Shown in pieces: positions 9,969 to 24,179 of a DNA stretch of 64,000 nt. The position numbers were made by a program, and so were the translations under genes. The stretch lies in NCBI RefSeq assembly GCF_014201885.1, contig NZ_JACHFN010000015.1, positions 28,121-92,120 on the forward strand. Direction: 5' to 3'. The number at the start of each line of letters is the position of its first letter. Position 1 is the first letter of the stretch. This DNA comes from Deinococcus budaensis. GTDB lineage: Bacteria; Deinococcota; Deinococci; Deinococcales; Deinococcaceae. The notes under the pieces are model-generated. The model worked only from the letters and a program-made list of their open reading frames with translations, was not told the DNA's origin and did no database searches.

Positions 9969-10657
9969 CAGCCCTCCTCGGTCCAGGAGCGCATGCGGTA
10001 GCCTTTGCCGCGTACCGTCTCCAGAAAGCGTGGGCGGGCCGGGTCGTCGCCCAGGTGGGCACGCAGCTGGGTGACGTGCTGGTCCACCGTGCGCTCGCCG
10101 CCCAGAAAGTCCGCGCCCCAGACGCGGTCGAGCAGCTCGCCGCGCGCGTAGACCCGGCCCACGTTCTGGGTCAGGAAGGCCAGCAGGTCGAACTCGCGGC
10201 GGGTCAGGTGCAGGGCCGCGCCCGCCAGCCGCGCGTCGGCCGCAGCCAGGTCCATCATGAGGGGACCGTTGGCAAGCTGCGGCGGCGCCTCGGGCAGCGA
10301 GCGGCGCAGCAGGGCGCGCACCCGGGCGACCAGTTCGGCCGCGCTGAAGGGTTTGGTGAGGTAGTCGTCGGCGCCCGACTCCAGGCCCTCGACCCGCTCG
10401 GCCTCGGCGGCGCGGGCGGTCAGCATCAGCACCGGGAGGCGGCGCGACCCGGGATCGCCGCGCAGCCGCCGCAAAAAGGCCAGGCCGCTCTCGCCCGGCA
10501 GCATCCAGTCGAGCACCAGCGCGTCGGCGCTGCCCAGCGCCCCTTGCGCCGCCGAGGCCGTCTCGAAGGCGCTGACCCGCAGCCCGGCGCGCTCCAGGTG
10601 AAAGCGCACCACCTCCCGCACGGTGCCCTCGTCCTCGATCACGACCACATGGCTCAT
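9968..10657 (-). CDS. OmpR/PhoB-family response regulator
   Basis: A 229-residue regulator with an N-terminal receiver domain: acidic pair at residues 8-9, phospho-acceptor Asp50 in LVLDWMLPGESG, and the lysine in LTKPF. The C-terminal winged-helix DNA-binding domain ends in the typical ETVRGKGYRM wing. It forms an operon with the following histidine kinase, overlapping by one base. A CACAAT -10 box lies eight bases before the ATG, so the mRNA is nearly leaderless. The domain order and C-terminal motif fit the PhoB/PhoP group; target genes are unknown. Confidence 0.92.
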   Translation of the reverse strand: MSHVVVIEDEGTVREVVRFHLERAGLRVSAFETASAAQGALGSADALVLDWMLPGESGLAFLRRLRGDPGSRRLPVLMLTARAAEAERVEGLESGADDYLTKPFSAAELVARVRALLRRSLPEAPPQLANGPLMMDLAAADARLAGAALHLTRREFDLLAFLTQNVGRVYARGELLDRVWGADFLGGERTVDQHVTQLRAHLGDDPARPRFLETVRGKGYRMRSWTEEG

Positions 10658-10665
10658 CGCCTCTC

Positions 10666-10671
10666 ATTGTG
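10666..10671 (-). promoter_or_regulatory. -10 box CACAAT of the two-component operon
   Basis: Minus-strand CACAAT ends eight bases before the ATG at 10657. It differs from TANNNT only at the first base. Confidence 0.4.
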
Positions 10672-10692
10672 CGGCGCCAGGTCAGCCGGGTG

Positions 10693-10725
10693 TCAGGAGG
10701 GGCCGGGCTGTCTGGCCCCTCCTGA
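10693..10725. terminator. Perfect 12-bp hairpin
   Basis: TCAGGAGGGGCC (10693-10704) pairs perfectly with GGCCCCTCCTGA (10714-10725) around a nine-base loop. It lies between the end of the rsfS transcript and the promoter of the two-component operon. Confidence 0.6.
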
Positions 10726-10727
10726 CG

Positions 10728-10771
10728 GGCCAGCGGCCCCGCCCACCGCGCAGGCAGGGGGGCCGCTGGCC
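10728..10771 (-). terminator. Perfect 13-bp hairpin downstream of rsfS
   Basis: GGCCAGCGGCCCC (10728-10740) pairs perfectly with GGGGCCGCTGGCC (10759-10771). It starts 20 bases after the rsfS stop and is the likely end of the minus-strand operon, although it has no U-tract. Confidence 0.6.
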
Positions 10772-10790
10772 GGGGGCAGGCGCTCCGGGC

Positions 10791-11173
<383 letters not shown>

Positions 11174-11177
<4 letters not shown>

Positions 11178-12540
11178 CGGGTCTCCGGAAGGGGGGAAGG
11201 GGAAGCGGGGAGGGAAGCGGCGCCCGCCGCCGGGGCCGGGGGGGCAGCCGGACTCGGCGGCGTCGGGTCCAGCGCGCTCAGGGCCGCCAGGCTCCGGCGC
11301 GCGTCGGCTCCCAGCAGAATACCCACCTCGCCCGCCTCCACAGGGAAACGCTCGCCTTGCAGCCGGGGCAGGCCCAATGTGTCGGCCAGCTGACTGGCCG
11401 CTTCCACGTCCTGGCCGGTAAAGACCTGGCTGGCCTCGCCGCTCTGGGGCGCCGCCCGCACGTCCACCCGCGCGTAGCCCAGCGTCCGCAGCGCCCGCGC
11501 CAGCGCGGGGCCGAGGCGGGCGCCGCTGGCGTCCACCACCCGCACGGTCACGCTGGGGAGGCTGGGGGCGCTGCCGGTCCCGGCCGCACCCACGGCGGCC
11601 CCGCCCGCGCCCCACACCCGCGCCAGGGCCTCGCGGTCCACGGCCAGGTTGAAGGTGCCGGGAACCGGCGTGGTGGGCAGCGTGGCAAACGAGAGCTTGA
11701 GGTCGCCCAGGTGCGGCAACAGCGCGGGCAGCCACCCGGGATCGGCGTTCGTCTCCACCCCGTTGCCGACGCCGCCCAGGATGGTGGGCAGCGCGGCGAG
11801 GCCCTGGGCGGATCTGAGCCGCCCGGCAAGCTGGGTCAGCGCCTGCTTCTGGTGGTCGATGCGTCCGTAGTCGTCCCCGAAGCCCTTGCGGACGCGCAGG
11901 TACAGCACGGCCTGCTCGCCATTCAGGTGGTGGTTTCCGGCGGGCAGGCGCAGGTCCACCCCCGCCGCCTGGTCCACCCACTCGATGCCGCCCTCCGGGA
12001 CCGTCACGTCCAGGCCGCCCAGCGCGTCGATCACCCGCGCCACGTAGTCGGTCCGCACGACCATGTAGGCGTCCACCCGTTCGCCGGTGATGGTCTCGGC
12101 CGCCTGGGTCAGCGCCTGCGGGCCGCCCGCCCAGTAGCGGCCGTTGACCTTCTGCTCGGCCCACTTGCGCGCCGGGTCGAAGTCCCCGACGTTGGTGTCG
12201 CGCGGGATGTTCAGGACATTCACGCGGGTGCCGTCCACCCGGATCAGCATCAGGGTATCGGTGTTGGGGGGTTGCAGGAGGCCGCTGCGCTGGTCCTGGT
12301 CGCGGCAGGGGGTGCGGTAGTAGCAGTACACGATGTCGCGCCCCGCCAGCAGCAGCGTGAAATGCGGCAGGCCGTCCGGGGACGGGGCCGCCTGCCCCGC
12401 GTTGCCGGGCGCGCTCAGCACTGCCAAGCCCCCCAGCGTCAGCGCGGCCAGGCTCAGCCCGAACGCCTGCATGGCCCGCCAGCGCCGGGGAGGGCGGGGG
12501 CGTGCGAACGTGAAGTTGAAGGCGGGCGGAACCGGGGGCG

Positions 12541-12544
<4 letters not shown>
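11174..12544 (-). CDS. LytR-CpsA-Psr family envelope polymer transferase
   Basis: A 456-residue LCP-family protein. It has an N-terminal membrane anchor (about residues 26-45) followed by an extracytoplasmic LCP domain, recognisable from DTLMLIRVDG, NVLNIPRDTNV, NGRYWAGGPQAL and RVRKGFGDDYGRIDHQKQ. The family moves lipid-linked polymers onto peptidoglycan. The arginine/aspartate pattern IPRDT and GRIDHQ binds the pyrophosphate lipid. A C-terminal LytR_C-like domain (about residues 345-430) and a Pro/Ala-rich tail follow. It overlaps yqeK upstream and rsfS downstream by ATGA junctions. The attached polymer in Deinococcus is unknown. Confidence 0.9.
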
Positions 12545-13176
<632 letters not shown>

Positions 13177-13187
13177 ACCATGCCCGG

Positions 13188-13193
13188 AGTATA
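13188..13193 (-). promoter_or_regulatory. -10 box TATACT upstream of yqeK
   Basis: TATACT on the minus strand lies 11 bases before the GTG at 13176 and marks a second promoter inside the cdaA-to-rsfS run. Confidence 0.55.
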
Positions 13194-13271
13194 CGCCGGG
13201 CAGGCCCGCAAAATCCTGACGACGGCTTCAGTCGGCCCAGCCTGACCCGGTGGCCGGGTGGGGTGCGGTGT

Positions 13272-14270
13272 TCAGGGGGTGCGGTCCGCTTCCGCAGCGG
13301 GGGCTGGGGGCGAGGCCGGGGAGCGCGGAGCGGCCTCGACCGTCAGGCGCACGCTGACCTCCTCCAGCGCCTGGGCGCCTGCGGGCACGCGCAGGGTCAC
13401 GGGCGCGGTGTAGGTGCCCTCGCGGTAGGGCACGGTGCCGGGCACCTCGCGCAGCAGGGCGAGCAGTTCGGGAGCCGCCACCAGCCGGACGCTGGCCGGT
13501 TGCACGCTGAGGGCCGTGACCCGCAGGCCGGGCGGCGGGTCGTTCAGCACCACGCGCACGGCCTTGATGGGCAGCTCGCCGGTGTCCAGGCGCCGAACGG
13601 TCACGGTGGCGGGCGCGGTGGTCACGCCCTCGACCGGCTGGCCCGCCGCGTCCAGGGCGACCAGCGGCGCCTCGCGCTCCTCGCCGGGGGCCAGGCTCAC
13701 GGGGCTGTTGACCACCCGCCGCACGGTGGCGGCCACCCGGCCCGGGCCGCTCACGGTCGCCTCGGCGGGCGAGACGCTGTAGCGCGGCACGCTCGTCTCG
13801 GGGGGCGCGGCGACGCTGAGGGTGACGGGCAGGGTCCGGGTGACCAGCGTGTCGACAAAGCCCTGCACCCGCTCGGGTGTCTGGCGCTCCAGGGTGGTGC
13901 CGGTGGGGGCCTGCACCGTGACCGGGCGGGTAAAACTCCCCTCCGGAACGCCGGTCACGTCCACCACCGCCTCAATCGCGTCGCCGCGCAGCTCGCGCAG
14001 GCGCTCGGGCCGCCCGCTCAGAAAGACCCGGATGGTGCTCGGCGTGAGGTCGCGCACCGCCCGGGTGCCGGTGCCGCGCTCGCCGGTCGTGTCGCTGACC
14101 GTGACCGGCACGTCGAAGCCCTGCTCGACGTTCGCCCGGCGGTCGGTGGTCGAGACGAACCACAGGGTCAGCGACACCGCCAGCGCCAGCAGCTTGGCCG
14201 GGAGGTTGTGCCCCAGCCGCCGCCCCAGGTAGCGCGGGTCGGTCAGGCGCCGCAGCCCCGTGCGGGTCAC
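13272..14270 (-). CDS. cdaR: YbbR-domain protein CdaR, regulator of diadenylate cyclase
   Basis: A 332-residue membrane-anchored protein with one N-terminal transmembrane segment (LLALAVSLTLWFV, about residues 27-41) and several YbbR beta-domains facing outward. Each is about 80 residues with Val/Thr-rich strands (VSPAEATVSGPGRV, ALSVQPASVRLVAAP). CdaR binds and tunes the CdaA cyclase in Firmicutes. Its GTG start shares GTGA with the cdaA stop codon. A proline/alanine-rich tail ends the protein. glmM, the usual third member of this operon, is absent; yqeK follows instead. Confidence 0.85.
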   Translation of the reverse strand: MTRTGLRRLTDPRYLGRRLGHNLPAKLLALAVSLTLWFVSTTDRRANVEQGFDVPVTVSDTTGERGTGTRAVRDLTPSTIRVFLSGRPERLRELRGDAIEAVVDVTGVPEGSFTRPVTVQAPTGTTLERQTPERVQGFVDTLVTRTLPVTLSVAAPPETSVPRYSVSPAEATVSGPGRVAATVRRVVNSPVSLAPGEEREAPLVALDAAGQPVEGVTTAPATVTVRRLDTGELPIKAVRVVLNDPPPGLRVTALSVQPASVRLVAAPELLALLREVPGTVPYREGTYTAPVTLRVPAGAQALEEVSVRLTVEAAPRSPASPPAPAAEADRTP

Positions 14271-15199
14271 GCGCCGCCCCGTTCCGGCGGAGGGCCGGCC
14301 TGACCGCTGCCGGGCGGTGTGCCCGCCGGAGGCTCGGTCGGGGTGCTCAGGCCCGGCCCGCCTGCTGGCCCCTCCGCCTCGGGCGCCCGGCGCTCCGCTT
14401 CCCGGCCCCCCGGCCTGGGCGCGGGCGCGACCGGCAACTCACCCGTCAGGTCGGCGCGGTCGTACACCAGGGCACGCAACTGCTCGCGCAGCTCGGAGCC
14501 GTTGAGGTCCGGCCCCAGCCGCCCGGCCAGGGCGATCCGCATGCTGCCGCGCTCCTCGCTGGCGACCAGCACCACCGCGTCGGTGAGTTCCGACAGCCCG
14601 ATGGCGGCGCGGTGGCGGGTGCCGTAGCGCCGGTAGGTGCCGTCGCTCGATTGCAGCGGAAAGAGGCACCCCGCCGCGACCACCCGTGACCCCTGCACGA
14701 TCACGCCGCCGTCGTGCAGCGGGGCGTTGCGGGCGAACAGGGCTTCCAGAAAGGGCACGCTGATCACGGCGTCGAGCGCCACCCCGGTCGCCGCGTACTC
14801 GCCCAGCGGGGTGCGGCGCTCGATGGCGATCAAGGCCCCCGTCTTGCGCTCGGCGAGGCGTTCGAGCGCCCGGGCGAGGTCTTGCAGGGCCGCGCCGCTC
14901 GGTCCAGTCTCGCGCCCACGAGGCCGCCCCACCCGCTCCAGCGCCGCGCGCAGCTCCGGCTGAAACAACACCACCAGCGCGAACAGTCCCACCGTCCCGG
15001 CCCGTCCCAGCAGCTCACTGAGGGTGGTCAGCCCCAGCACCTGCGCGGCCACCCACACCCCGGCGAACACCAGAATCCCGCGCACCACGTTCGCGGCGCG
15101 GGTGCCCACCACCAGCAGGTAGCCCTGGTAGATCAAAAAGGCGACCAGCAGCACGTCCAGCAGGTCCCGCAGGTTCAGGGGACCGGGGAACAGGGACAT
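14267..15199 (-). CDS. cdaA: Diadenylate cyclase CdaA (c-di-AMP synthase)
   Basis: A 310-residue enzyme making c-di-AMP from two ATP. Three N-terminal membrane helices (about residues 10-85) precede the DAC domain, which has PLHDGGVIV (the DGA-type motif) and GTRHRAAIG (the RHR motif). The C-terminal 60 residues are a proline-rich tail not needed for catalysis in relatives. AAGGAG lies eight bases before the ATG. It overlaps cdaR by four bases. c-di-AMP controls potassium uptake and wall homeostasis in other bacteria; its downstream genes here are an envelope polymer transferase and an Ap4A hydrolase, suggesting joint envelope and nucleotide-signal control. Confidence 0.93.
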   Translation of the reverse strand: MSLFPGPLNLRDLLDVLLVAFLIYQGYLLVVGTRAANVVRGILVFAGVWVAAQVLGLTTLSELLGRAGTVGLFALVVLFQPELRAALERVGRPRGRETGPSGAALQDLARALERLAERKTGALIAIERRTPLGEYAATGVALDAVISVPFLEALFARNAPLHDGGVIVQGSRVVAAGCLFPLQSSDGTYRRYGTRHRAAIGLSELTDAVVLVASEERGSMRIALAGRLGPDLNGSELREQLRALVYDRADLTGELPVAPAPRPGGREAERRAPEAEGPAGGPGLSTPTEPPAGTPPGSGQAGPPPERGGA

Positions 15200-15246
15200 G
15201 CGCGGCGCTCCTTCCCGCCGCGTGTGGCAGCGTGCGGCACGCGCCC

Positions 15247-15252
15247 ACTATA
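15247..15252 (-). promoter_or_regulatory. -10 box TATAGT of the cdaA operon
   Basis: Minus-strand TATAGT lies 47 bases upstream of the cdaA ATG. No good -35 element is seen. The gene also has a ribosome site, so this mRNA has a leader. Confidence 0.45.
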
Positions 15253-15347
15253 CGGGCCGCTTTCGTGCGGCGCCCCGCCCCCGCCCCCCCCACGGCTGTA
15301 CCCGGCCCTTAAGAAACGCCCCGCCGCGCCCGGCCCGCGCGCGTGTC

Positions 15348-15353
15348 TACACT
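15348..15353 (+). promoter_or_regulatory. -10 box TACACT, leaderless UPF0173 mRNA
   Basis: TACACT ends six bases before the ATG at 15360. Confidence 0.6.
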
Positions 15354-15359
15354 GGCCCC

Positions 15360-16040
15360 ATGCATCTGCGCTTTCTGGGCCACAGCACCTTCCTGCTCAC
15401 CAGCGGCGAGCACCGCGTCCTGATCGACCCCTTTCTCGAAGGCAATCCCACCTGCCCGGTGGGCCTGGAAGAGGCGCTGGGCTGGAACCTCAGCGCCGTG
15501 CTGATCAGCCACGCGCACGGCGACCACTGGGGCAACGCCCTGGATTTCGGGCGGGCCGGGGTTCCCGTGATCGGCACGGCCGAGATCGGCGGCTACGCGG
15601 CGGCCCACGGCGCCCCGAACGCGGTCGCCATGAACATCGGCGGCACCTTCCGCGCCGGGTGGGGCAGCGTGACCCTGACCCCGGCGTGGCACTCCTCCTC
15701 CTTTCCAGACGGCACCTACGGCGGCATGCCCACCGGACTGGTCGTCGAGCTGGGCGGCGTGCGGGTCTACCACGCGGGCGACACGTCCCTTTTCTCCGAC
15801 ATGCGCCTGATCGGGGACTCCAGGCTGGACGCGGCGCTGCTGCCCGTGGGCGACCACTTCACGATGGGGCCGGAGGAGGCCGCCCGCGCGCTGGACCTGC
15901 TGCGCCCCCGTGTGGCGGTCCCCATGCACTACGGCACCTTCCCGCCGCTGGTGGGCGACCCGCAGGTGTTCGCGCGGGAAGGCCAGGCACGGGGCGTGGA
16001 CGTGCGGGTGCTGGCGCCGGGGGAGACGACGGAGGTTTGA
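15360..16040 (+). CDS. UPF0173 metal-dependent hydrolase (metallo-beta-lactamase fold)
   Basis: A 226-residue beta-lactamase-fold hydrolase of the UPF0173 family. Metal ligands are visible: the early GHSTFLL histidine, ISHAHGDHWGN (HxHxDH), the histidine in TPAWHSSSF, the aspartate in YHAGDTSLF and the terminal histidine in VPMHYGTFPP. The family is widespread and essential substrates are unknown. The ATG at 15360 follows a TACACT box by six bases, so the mRNA is probably leaderless. It is divergent from cdaA with about 160 bases between. Confidence 0.9.
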   Translation: MHLRFLGHSTFLLTSGEHRVLIDPFLEGNPTCPVGLEEALGWNLSAVLISHAHGDHWGNALDFGRAGVPVIGTAEIGGYAAAHGAPNAVAMNIGGTFRAGWGSVTLTPAWHSSSFPDGTYGGMPTGLVVELGGVRVYHAGDTSLFSDMRLIGDSRLDAALLPVGDHFTMGPEEAARALDLLRPRVAVPMHYGTFPPLVGDPQVFAREGQARGVDVRVLAPGETTEV

Positions 16041-16090
16041 GTGCTCTCAGGCTCACCTGACCTCCTGCACCCCAAGGGCCAAGAGCACTC
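16039..16090 (+). terminator. Long inverted repeat at the 3' end of the UPF0173 gene
   Basis: GAGTGCTCT (16039-16047), which begins in the stop codon, pairs with AGAGCACTC (16082-16090). The 34-base loop contains further self-complementarity (AGG/CCT). It may end the transcript; no U-tract is present. Confidence 0.35.
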
Positions 16091-16155
16091 CGCGGGCGGA
16101 CGTAGGTTGCTAGCCCTCATTTCCGCTCAGGTGGGTCCAACCGCTTCAGCCAGAC

Positions 16156-16329
16156 TCACGCTGCGCCCTGCTCAGCCATGAGACGGTCCCGTAGGGTCCG
16201 AGCTTCTTGGCGGGCGGCCTGCTCGTCGGCCAACCCTGCCAGACGCTCGCAGCTCTCGCTGGTTCCTGCAAGGCGGTTCGTGATGATGCTCCAGCGGAAC
16301 TGGTAGTGGGGCAGAGGCGCTGTCCTCAC
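16156..16329 (-). CDS. Small 57-residue protein coupled to the RNase H-like gene
   Basis: This short frame starts at a GTG at 16329 that shares GTGA with the stop of the RNase H-like gene and runs 57 codons to a TGA at 16156. The translation (MRTAPLPHYQFRWSII at the start, then ERLAGLADEQAARQEARTL) has a hydrophobic/aromatic N-terminal third and a charged, probably helical C-terminal half. The overlap and the lack of stops support a real coupled gene, but I do not recognise a family. It could also be the remnant of a longer protein. The 115 bases downstream hold no gene. Confidence 0.5.
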   Translation of the reverse strand: MRTAPLPHYQFRWSIITNRLAGTSESCERLAGLADEQAARQEARTLRDRLMAEQGAA

Positions 16330-17063
16330 CCCATCCCCTGAAACTGCACCTGCACGCCCCGCCCGTCGGCCTCTTCGCGGGCCTGAGCGAGCGCGGTGTG
16401 CGCGCCGGGGCGCAGCGCCCGCTCAGGCCGTTGCCACAGCGCCTGGGCGACTTTGGAGGCGCGGCGCACCAGCAGCAGCTCGCCGGGCCGCGCCAGCGTG
16501 ACGGCGGCGAGCAGGGCCTGGGCGCTGGGCGGCAGCGCCGAAAGGGGATCGAGGTGAACGTGCGCCGTGACCCGCTCGCCGTGGCGGCGCAGGCTCACGC
16601 GGGCTTCCGGCACGGCGGGGCGCTGCTCGATCAAGACGTCGGCGTGGGGTCCAGCGGCGGCCGGGGTGGTCAGGCCGCGCCGGGCGTCGTTGGCGAGGTC
16701 GTGGGCCGCGAGCATGTGCCGCCGGGTGCGCGGGGCATAGGCCACCCGCAGCGAGACGCCCCGCGCGGCCACCACCTCCTGCACCTCGCGCGCCAGCTCC
16801 GCGAGCAGGTGCGGCCCGCGTCCCTGCCCCACCGAGGCGATCACGGCCTCGTTGTCGGTGTGCACATTCAGGGCTTCCCCGGGCGGCGCGTGGCGCACAG
16901 CCTCCAGCACGGCGCGCAACTCGGCGGCATTGTTGTCGGGCGCCGCGAGCTGGCCCTGGAAGCGGGCGGGCAGCTCGCCCGGCGCGAGCAGCACCAGGCC
17001 CCAGCCGCCCACGCCGTGCCCCTCCTCTTCATGCCAGCTCGCGTCCACGTAGGCGTGGTTCAT
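16326..17063 (-). CDS. RNase H fold protein (RNase HI-like)
   Basis: A 245-residue protein whose first 130 residues form an RNase HI-like domain. The acidic active-site residues appear in order: Asp in AYVDASWH, Glu in NNAAELRAVLEA, Asp in VHTDNEAVIA, and Asp in HMLAAHDLAND. The family cuts RNA in RNA-DNA hybrids. The C-terminal 110 residues (from about 140) are not typical of bacterial RNase HI and have no family I recognise. The ATG at 17063 is preceded by GATGAGG. It is followed by a coupled small ORF. It is divergent from pyrE. Confidence 0.8.
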   Translation of the reverse strand: MNHAYVDASWHEEEGHGVGGWGLVLLAPGELPARFQGQLAAPDNNAAELRAVLEAVRHAPPGEALNVHTDNEAVIASVGQGRGPHLLAELAREVQEVVAARGVSLRVAYAPRTRRHMLAAHDLANDARRGLTTPAAAGPHADVLIEQRPAVPEARVSLRRHGERVTAHVHLDPLSALPPSAQALLAAVTLARPGELLLVRRASKVAQALWQRPERALRPGAHTALAQAREEADGRGVQVQFQGMG

Positions 17064-17104
17064 GTCTGCGCCTCATCATGCACCGACCGGGCAGGGCACA
17101 ATGC

Positions 17105-17110
17105 GATACT
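17105..17110 (+). promoter_or_regulatory. -10 box GATACT before pyrE
   Basis: GATACT ends six bases before the ATG at 17117, the same spacing as in other leaderless genes of the window. Confidence 0.45.
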
Positions 17111-17116
17111 CGCCGC

Positions 17117-17676
<560 letters not shown>

Positions 17677-17680
<4 letters not shown>

Positions 17681-18315
17681 CCGCTCCAGGCGTCCCGGAA
17701 CCCTTCGGCGGGGGCGTCGGCCCAGGTCACGGCGTCCCCGCCCTGCCGGACGAGAAAGCGGCGCACCAGTTCATAACCGAGGGCGTACCCGGCCCAGCGG
17801 GGCAGGCCCTCGGCCTCCGAGCCGAAAAACCAGGCGGGGTGGCCGTAGTCGGGAGAATCCAGTAGAGGTTGCGCCCGTTTCCAGAGGGCATCCAGATTGG
17901 CGGAAATGGTCGCGTAGGGCGGCGGCCCACCCCGTTCCTCGGCCTCGTAATGCTGGGCCAGGCCCTCCGAGACGAGGGCTTCCAGCAGCGTCCGCCCATA
18001 ACCCGGCCCCCGCCAGCGCCGCGCGTGGTGCAGTTCGTGGGCCAGGGTGGCGGGAAGCTCGGTGCGCCAGCCTGCCGCAAAGTGGGGATTGTCCGGGGTC
18101 AACGTGATGTCCACGAAGTGCGGCAGGGGAGCGTATCCCAGCACGCCCGTCTCGGGCAGGGTCCACGGCGCGACCCGCACGGCCACGTCCACCCCGTCCA
18201 CCTCCAGCCGCGCCGCGTGCCGGGCGAGGGCGGCCCAGGCCACCTCGCGCACCTTGTCGGCCAATGCGTCGGGGAGCAGCCCGCCCGCGTTCATCAGGTG
18301 CAGCACGTTCGCCAT
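17677..18315 (-). CDS. DUF2268-type putative zinc protease
   Basis: A 212-residue protein with the gluzincin-type sequence LAHELHHARRW (HExxH) and, about 24 residues later, LVSEGLAQHYE supplying the third ligand. This fits the DUF2268 group of predicted Zn-dependent proteases. No signal peptide is seen, so it is probably cytosolic. A TAGGGT box on the minus strand ends five bases before the ATG, indicating a leaderless mRNA. It converges on pyrE with overlapping stop codons (TTAA). Substrate unknown; a second HExxH/EGLA protein lies at 53397-54212. Confidence 0.8.
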
Positions 18316-18320
18316 GGCTG

Positions 18321-18326
18321 ACCCTA
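18321..18326 (-). promoter_or_regulatory. -10 box TAGGGT of the DUF2268 gene
   Basis: Minus-strand TAGGGT ends five bases before the ATG at 18315. Confidence 0.5.
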
Positions 18327-18380
18327 CCTAGTCCTCCCCGGCCCGCGCCTCTGCCAACTGGCCCAGCCCACTCACGCGAA

Positions 18381-18410
18381 AGCGGCCAACCCCGCTGGGG
18401 GCTGACCGCT
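18381..18410 (-). terminator. Terminator hairpin of the sucAB operon
   Basis: AGCGG (18381-18385) pairs with CCGCT (18406-18410), and an inner CCCC/GGGG stem extends the hairpin. It starts 23 bases after the sucB stop. On the minus strand it is followed by a short TTT. Confidence 0.6.
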
Positions 18411-18432
18411 GGCGGCTCAAAGGTTCAGGGCT

Positions 18433-19776
<1,344 letters not shown>

Positions 19777-19881
19777 AACGTGTTCCTTTATACCCCCCTC
19801 GGGGCGTGACTGGCTCGGTGACGCAAGAAAACTCCCCCCGGCCCGTTCGCCAGGGGGATGGAGCATTGACGGACGCGGTCT

Positions 19882-23002
<3,121 letters not shown>

Positions 23003-24070
23003 ATGACCCGTTACCGTGATGACCGTGACCGCTACGACGACCGCGACCTGACCAACGACGACCGCCGCATGATGGGCCGCCGCTTTGACCGGGACGACCG
23101 CAACAACGAGGGCCGCGATGACCGCCGGGGCATGATGGACCGCATCTCGGACACTTTTCAGGGGGAGGGCGACCGCTACGGCGAGCGCTACCTCTACGCC
23201 GACCGCTCGGGGAGGGGTCAGCAGGGCATGGGACAGCAGGGCTACGGCGACCGCTCCGGCATGGGGCAGGGCATGGGGTCCGGCCAGGACTACGGCCAGG
23301 ACCGGTACGGCTCCGGCCAGTCCTCCTACGGGGGCGGACGAATGTCGGGCGGCATGGGGGGTGGCCAGATGGGCGGCATGCAGGGGGGCCAATACGGGGG
23401 CGGCCAATATCAGGGCGGCCAGTACAGGGACAGTGATCAGTCCGGCGGCACCCTGGTCTACGGGGCAGGCAGAGGCAGCATGGTGGACTCTGGCCCGGGG
23501 TACGGGCAGAGCCAGGGATATGGTCAGGGGTACGGCCAGTCCGGGATGGGCCAGTCCGGCATGGGCCAGATGGGAATGGGCGGCCACCGGGGCCGGGGTC
23601 CCAAGGGCTACCAGCGCAGCGACGACCGCATCCGCGAGATGGTCAACGACGCCCTGGAAGACGACGACCACGTGGACGCCAGCGACATCGACGTGCAGGT
23701 GCAGGGCGGCGAGGTCACCCTGACCGGCACCGTGGGCGACCGCCAGCAAAAGCGCCGCGCCGAGGAAGCCGTCGAGCACCTGCGCGGCGTGCGCGACGTG
23801 CACAACCAGTTGCGTGTGCAGCGGGGCGAGCTGGGCCAGACAGGCATGGGCCAATCGGGCGCCAGCACCCAGTCCGGCATGAGTCAGGCGGGCAGCAGCC
23901 AGTCGAGCCTGGGCAGCCAGGCCGGGGGCATCGGCATGGGCGGCGGCAGCGGCAGTTCCAGCAGCGTGGACCGTACCGGCAGCACCGGCTACAGCAGCAC
24001 CGCCGGCACCCCGATGGGGTCGCTGGGAAGCGGTGCGGAAACCACCGACCGCTCCGGCGAGCAGCGCTGA
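23003..24070 (+). CDS. Gly/Gln/Met-rich protein with BON domain
   Basis: A 355-residue hydrophilic protein. The first 65 residues are rich in Arg and Asp (RDDRDRYDDRDLTNDD). Residues 70-190 are low-complexity Gly/Gln/Met/Tyr repeats such as GQGMGSGQDYG and QSGMGQSGMGQMGMG. Residues about 200-270 form a BON domain, with DRIREMVNDALEDDDHVDA leading to VQGGEVTLTGTV. The tail is Gly/Ser-rich. BON domains bind phospholipids or surfaces in osmotic-stress proteins. No signal peptide is present, so it is probably cytosolic. CCGGAGG lies six bases before the ATG. A desiccation role is inference. Confidence 0.75.
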   Translation: MTRYRDDRDRYDDRDLTNDDRRMMGRRFDRDDRNNEGRDDRRGMMDRISDTFQGEGDRYGERYLYADRSGRGQQGMGQQGYGDRSGMGQGMGSGQDYGQDRYGSGQSSYGGGRMSGGMGGGQMGGMQGGQYGGGQYQGGQYRDSDQSGGTLVYGAGRGSMVDSGPGYGQSQGYGQGYGQSGMGQSGMGQMGMGGHRGRGPKGYQRSDDRIREMVNDALEDDDHVDASDIDVQVQGGEVTLTGTVGDRQQKRRAEEAVEHLRGVRDVHNQLRVQRGELGQTGMGQSGASTQSGMSQAGSSQSSLGSQAGGIGMGGGSGSSSSVDRTGSTGYSSTAGTPMGSLGSGAETTDRSGEQR

Positions 24071-24179
24071 TCCCGGCCGGAGGGCCGGGGAGAGGCCCCG
24101 CCTGGGCCGCCGCGCGCTGCGGGCCTCCCCCACGCCTTCCCGCCCAGAGACCCATGACCAGAGATGCAAAGGAGCAGGC

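Noticed and set aside
15198..15359. N-terminal 54-codon extension of the UPF0173 protein
   Set aside because: It crosses the cdaA promoter region and the -10 box TACACT lies inside it; the family starts at MHLRFLGHS.
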